NCBI GenBank assembly: GCA_949296075.1
Contig: CASFNG010000007.1
Location: 62,001-126,000, forward strand
Direction: 5' to 3'
Source of the DNA: an uncultured Parabacteroides sp.
Lineage (GTDB): Bacteria > Bacteroidota > Bacteroidia > Bacteroidales > Tannerellaceae
Length of the DNA: 64,000 nucleotides
The number at the start of each line of letters is the position of its first letter. The stretch's first letter is position 1. The notes under the pieces were generated by a model. The model saw only the letters and a program-made list of their open reading frames with translations, was not told the DNA's origin and made no database searches. Position numbers and translations under genes: made by a program. Below are positions 62,583-64,000 of this stretch, in pieces.

Positions 62583-63530
62583 ATGGATAATGGCAACGAG
62601 AATAATATCTCTGGAAGGGAGAAGTTTGATATGAAGGCGTGGATGGAGGAACATCCTCAGGAGTATGGCGAGTTTGCTGCGGCGATGGGCGAAGCGGACT
62701 TGCTGGAGGTGTTTCTGTTGGGTTCGGCTGCGTTTAATACGTCGCCGGAGTTCCAAAAACGGCTGGAGAATATGATTGACCTTGACAATATGGACTTGGA
62801 TGAGCTTTTGAAGATTCTTCAAGAGTCGGATTTTGCTGAGAAGATATTTGGCGAACAGGCAGAAGGGAGTGAATGGGCTAAATACCGGTTGCCCTTTGCC
62901 GCATGGCTCAAATATGGACGCTCTTTTGAAATGATGGTGGATAATATTGAGGAAGCGGCACTGTCGATTGACAACAAACAGTACCAGTGGCAGCTTGCAA
63001 AGTTCCTGAAGGCATTTCTTGCGAGGGAAGTTGAAGACAAACGACGCTCGCGCAAGGATTTGAAGGAGTATCTTGATTATCGAAAAAGTATCGATAACGG
63101 CAATTTGGCTGATTGGGCGTTGGAGGGCATCGACGAATCTAAACCGACCGCTAAAATTACGGAGAATACGGAATTGCCCCATGGCCTTCTTTCCCTTTTG
63201 GCATCTCACGACAGTGAGATTGTTAAGCGCATTGGCAAATGGATAGAAACACATATCCGTGGCGTTGACATCGCACACTTATATGTCGCACTTGTCGAGT
63301 CTGGCGAACTGGCTCCGTCAACACCTGTCAAGCGATTTGTCGGGATACTATCCGCCACATTCCCTGAATGCAAAATAGTCGGCGGCCGTCAGGTACAGAA
63401 GAGTGTAAGCACACTCCAAGGCTTATCCCCCAATCGCAAGCAATTCATCAAAGACGAGCCTGAACATCGCTTCGCTATTGATTCTATAAAGACTGATATT
63501 TTGCGAATCAGCACTGATGGAGTAGACTGA
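62583..63530 (+). CDS. Hypothetical protein of the mobile island
   Basis: 315 residues from ATG 62583, or 337 from ATG 62517; the extra residues of the longer form (KICEICCEF) look unlike the rest. Helical and acidic: MKAWMEEHPQEYGEFAAAMG, NMDLDELLKILQESDFAEKI, FEMMVDNIEEAALSI, then a C-terminal part with ASHDSEIVKRIGKWIETHI and LYVALVESGEL, VKRFVGILSATFPECKIVGG. The C-terminus resembles accessory proteins (for example DUF6043-type) of Bacteroidetes conjugative elements, but I cannot name the family. Function unknown. Confidence 0.7.
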   Translation: MDNGNENNISGREKFDMKAWMEEHPQEYGEFAAAMGEADLLEVFLLGSAAFNTSPEFQKRLENMIDLDNMDLDELLKILQESDFAEKIFGEQAEGSEWAKYRLPFAAWLKYGRSFEMMVDNIEEAALSIDNKQYQWQLAKFLKAFLAREVEDKRRSRKDLKEYLDYRKSIDNGNLADWALEGIDESKPTAKITENTELPHGLLSLLASHDSEIVKRIGKWIETHIRGVDIAHLYVALVESGELAPSTPVKRFVGILSATFPECKIVGGRQVQKSVSTLQGLSPNRKQFIKDEPEHRFAIDSIKTDILRISTDGVD

Positions 63531-63618
63531 AATAGCCTCTTTTCAATTCGTTTGATTCGTTTTAGAGTTCGCAAACTTAACGAATCGCCAATTCTTTTTA
63601 ATCCAAGAAATTACGCTA

Positions 63619-63656
63619 TACTTTTGCGCCATCGTTCCATTTCGGAGCGGTGGCGT
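63619..63656 (+). promoter_or_regulatory. Promoter and leader hairpin of the HTH gene
   Basis: -7 box TACTTTTG (63619-63626) followed at once by a leader that folds: CGCCATCG pairs with CGGTGGCG around TTCCATTTCGGAG. The hairpin is at or just after the start of transcription. Similar leaders with a TTTCGG loop precede excisionase-like genes in Bacteroides elements; that comparison is from memory. Confidence 0.5.
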
Positions 63657-63691
63657 TTCCGTCTTAAGCCGTCAGCGGAGGCGCCCAAAAA

Positions 63692-64000
63692 ATGATGGCA
63701 ATAGACATAAATATGCAAGATCTTTTAGATATTCTCAATGAAGGTCGCGCTCACGTCAAGGTAGAGATGAGCGCCGAAGACCTCAAGGCGTTTTCCGAAG
63801 ACCTGATCCGTCGGGCAAAGGATGAACTCGGTTCAATGGTAGAGGCTGCAAAGAAGGAACGAATGCTCACCAAAACCGAAGTCAAGGAACTTTTCGGAGT
63901 GTGCGATGCAACACTATGGCATTGGGCGAACAAAGGAATCCTCAAACCTGTCAAGACCGGCAACAAGATTATGTATCCGGAATATGAGGTACGCAAAGCT
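63692..64000 (+). CDS. Helix-turn-helix (excisionase/MerR-like) protein, partial
   Basis: Open to the window end; 103 codons visible from ATG 63692 (63695 or 63713 also possible). After a helical N-terminus (LLDILNEGRAHVKVEMSAED) comes LTKTEVKELFGVCDATLWHW and ANKGILKPVKTGNKIMYPEY, the winged-helix pattern of excisionases and MerR-like DNA-binding proteins. Such genes are regular parts of Bacteroidales integrative elements and regulate excision or transfer. The end is missing. Confidence 0.8.
   Translation, partial: MMAIDINMQDLLDILNEGRAHVKVEMSAEDLKAFSEDLIRRAKDELGSMVEAAKKERMLTKTEVKELFGVCDATLWHWANKGILKPVKTGNKIMYPEYEVRKA

Larger units (their letters stand above)
52994..64000. mobile_element. 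Integrated genomic island (left part; right end outside window)
   Basis: Begins with a tyrosine integrase and its repeats, has lower GC and different codon use than the chromosome before 52.5 kb, contains an IS element, RhuM-Fic and HTH genes typical of Bacteroidales integrative elements, and continues past 64000. The core attachment site is not recognised; no tRNA is adjacent. No conjugation genes are seen in this part, so element class is open. Confidence 0.7.

Overview
The window is a piece of a Bacteroidales chromosome, most likely Parabacteroides or a close relative (family-level inference from gene content; I cannot search databases). Supporting signs are promoters of the Bacteroidetes type (TAnnTTTG at -7, TTTG or TTG about 18-21 bases upstream), few Shine-Dalgarno sequences, and typical families: GH97 glycosidase, DUF5686, DUF1460, RhuM-Fic and an IS1595 element.

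Layout. 1-4.0 kb (+): hexuronate catabolism (uxaC 3' end, exuT-like transporter, SDR mannonate oxidoreductase, uxuA). 4.25-10.9 kb (-): a six-gene export operon (TetR regulator, TolC-like channel, HlyD-like lipoprotein, two ABC ATPases, two ABC-2 permeases) that resembles E. coli ybhGFSR/cecR and has a perfect 18-bp palindrome over the predicted transcription start. 11.2-37 kb: housekeeping genes: tRNA-Pro, GH97 enzyme, a double SGNH hydrolase, pncC, tsaD, a TamB-like protein with no ordinary start codon before its membrane anchor, dus, lipB, mtgA, prmA, a YtxH/holin-like triad, gap, miaA-kdsA, a Crp/Fnr regulator, DUF5686, DUF1460, uvrB, pspC and hcp with an FNR-type palindrome at its promoter.

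37.2-46.0 kb (-) holds the most striking locus: one apparent transcription unit, with its own promoter and terminator, encoding a C39-like cysteine peptidase, two different dynamin-like GTPases, an Hsp70 ATPase domain fused to an FHA domain, a PP2C phosphatase and a membrane-anchored Ser/Thr kinase. The set suggests a phosphorylation-controlled membrane-remodelling machine; I know of no described system with this composition. It is followed upstream (46-52.7 kb, -) by an LTA-synthase-like enzyme, two exported proteins, a NAGPA-like membrane protein and a LytTR regulator. A phased direct repeat that looks like a LytTR site lies upstream of the two-gene exported-protein operon.

53-64 kb is a mobile island, lower in GC, starting with a tyrosine integrase flanked by short repeats and continuing past the window edge. 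It carries a RhuM-Fic protein and a tightly coupled five-gene operon (small Cys-rich exported protein, penicillin-acylase-like Ntn hydrolase, amidinotransferase/DDAH-like enzyme, phosphatidylserine-decarboxylase-like enzyme, MATE-type transporter). The acylase gene is split by a complete IS1595-family element with an 8-bp target duplication; removing the element and one repeat restores one continuous 651-codon reading frame. The island ends here with a hypothetical gene and the start of a helix-turn-helix gene.
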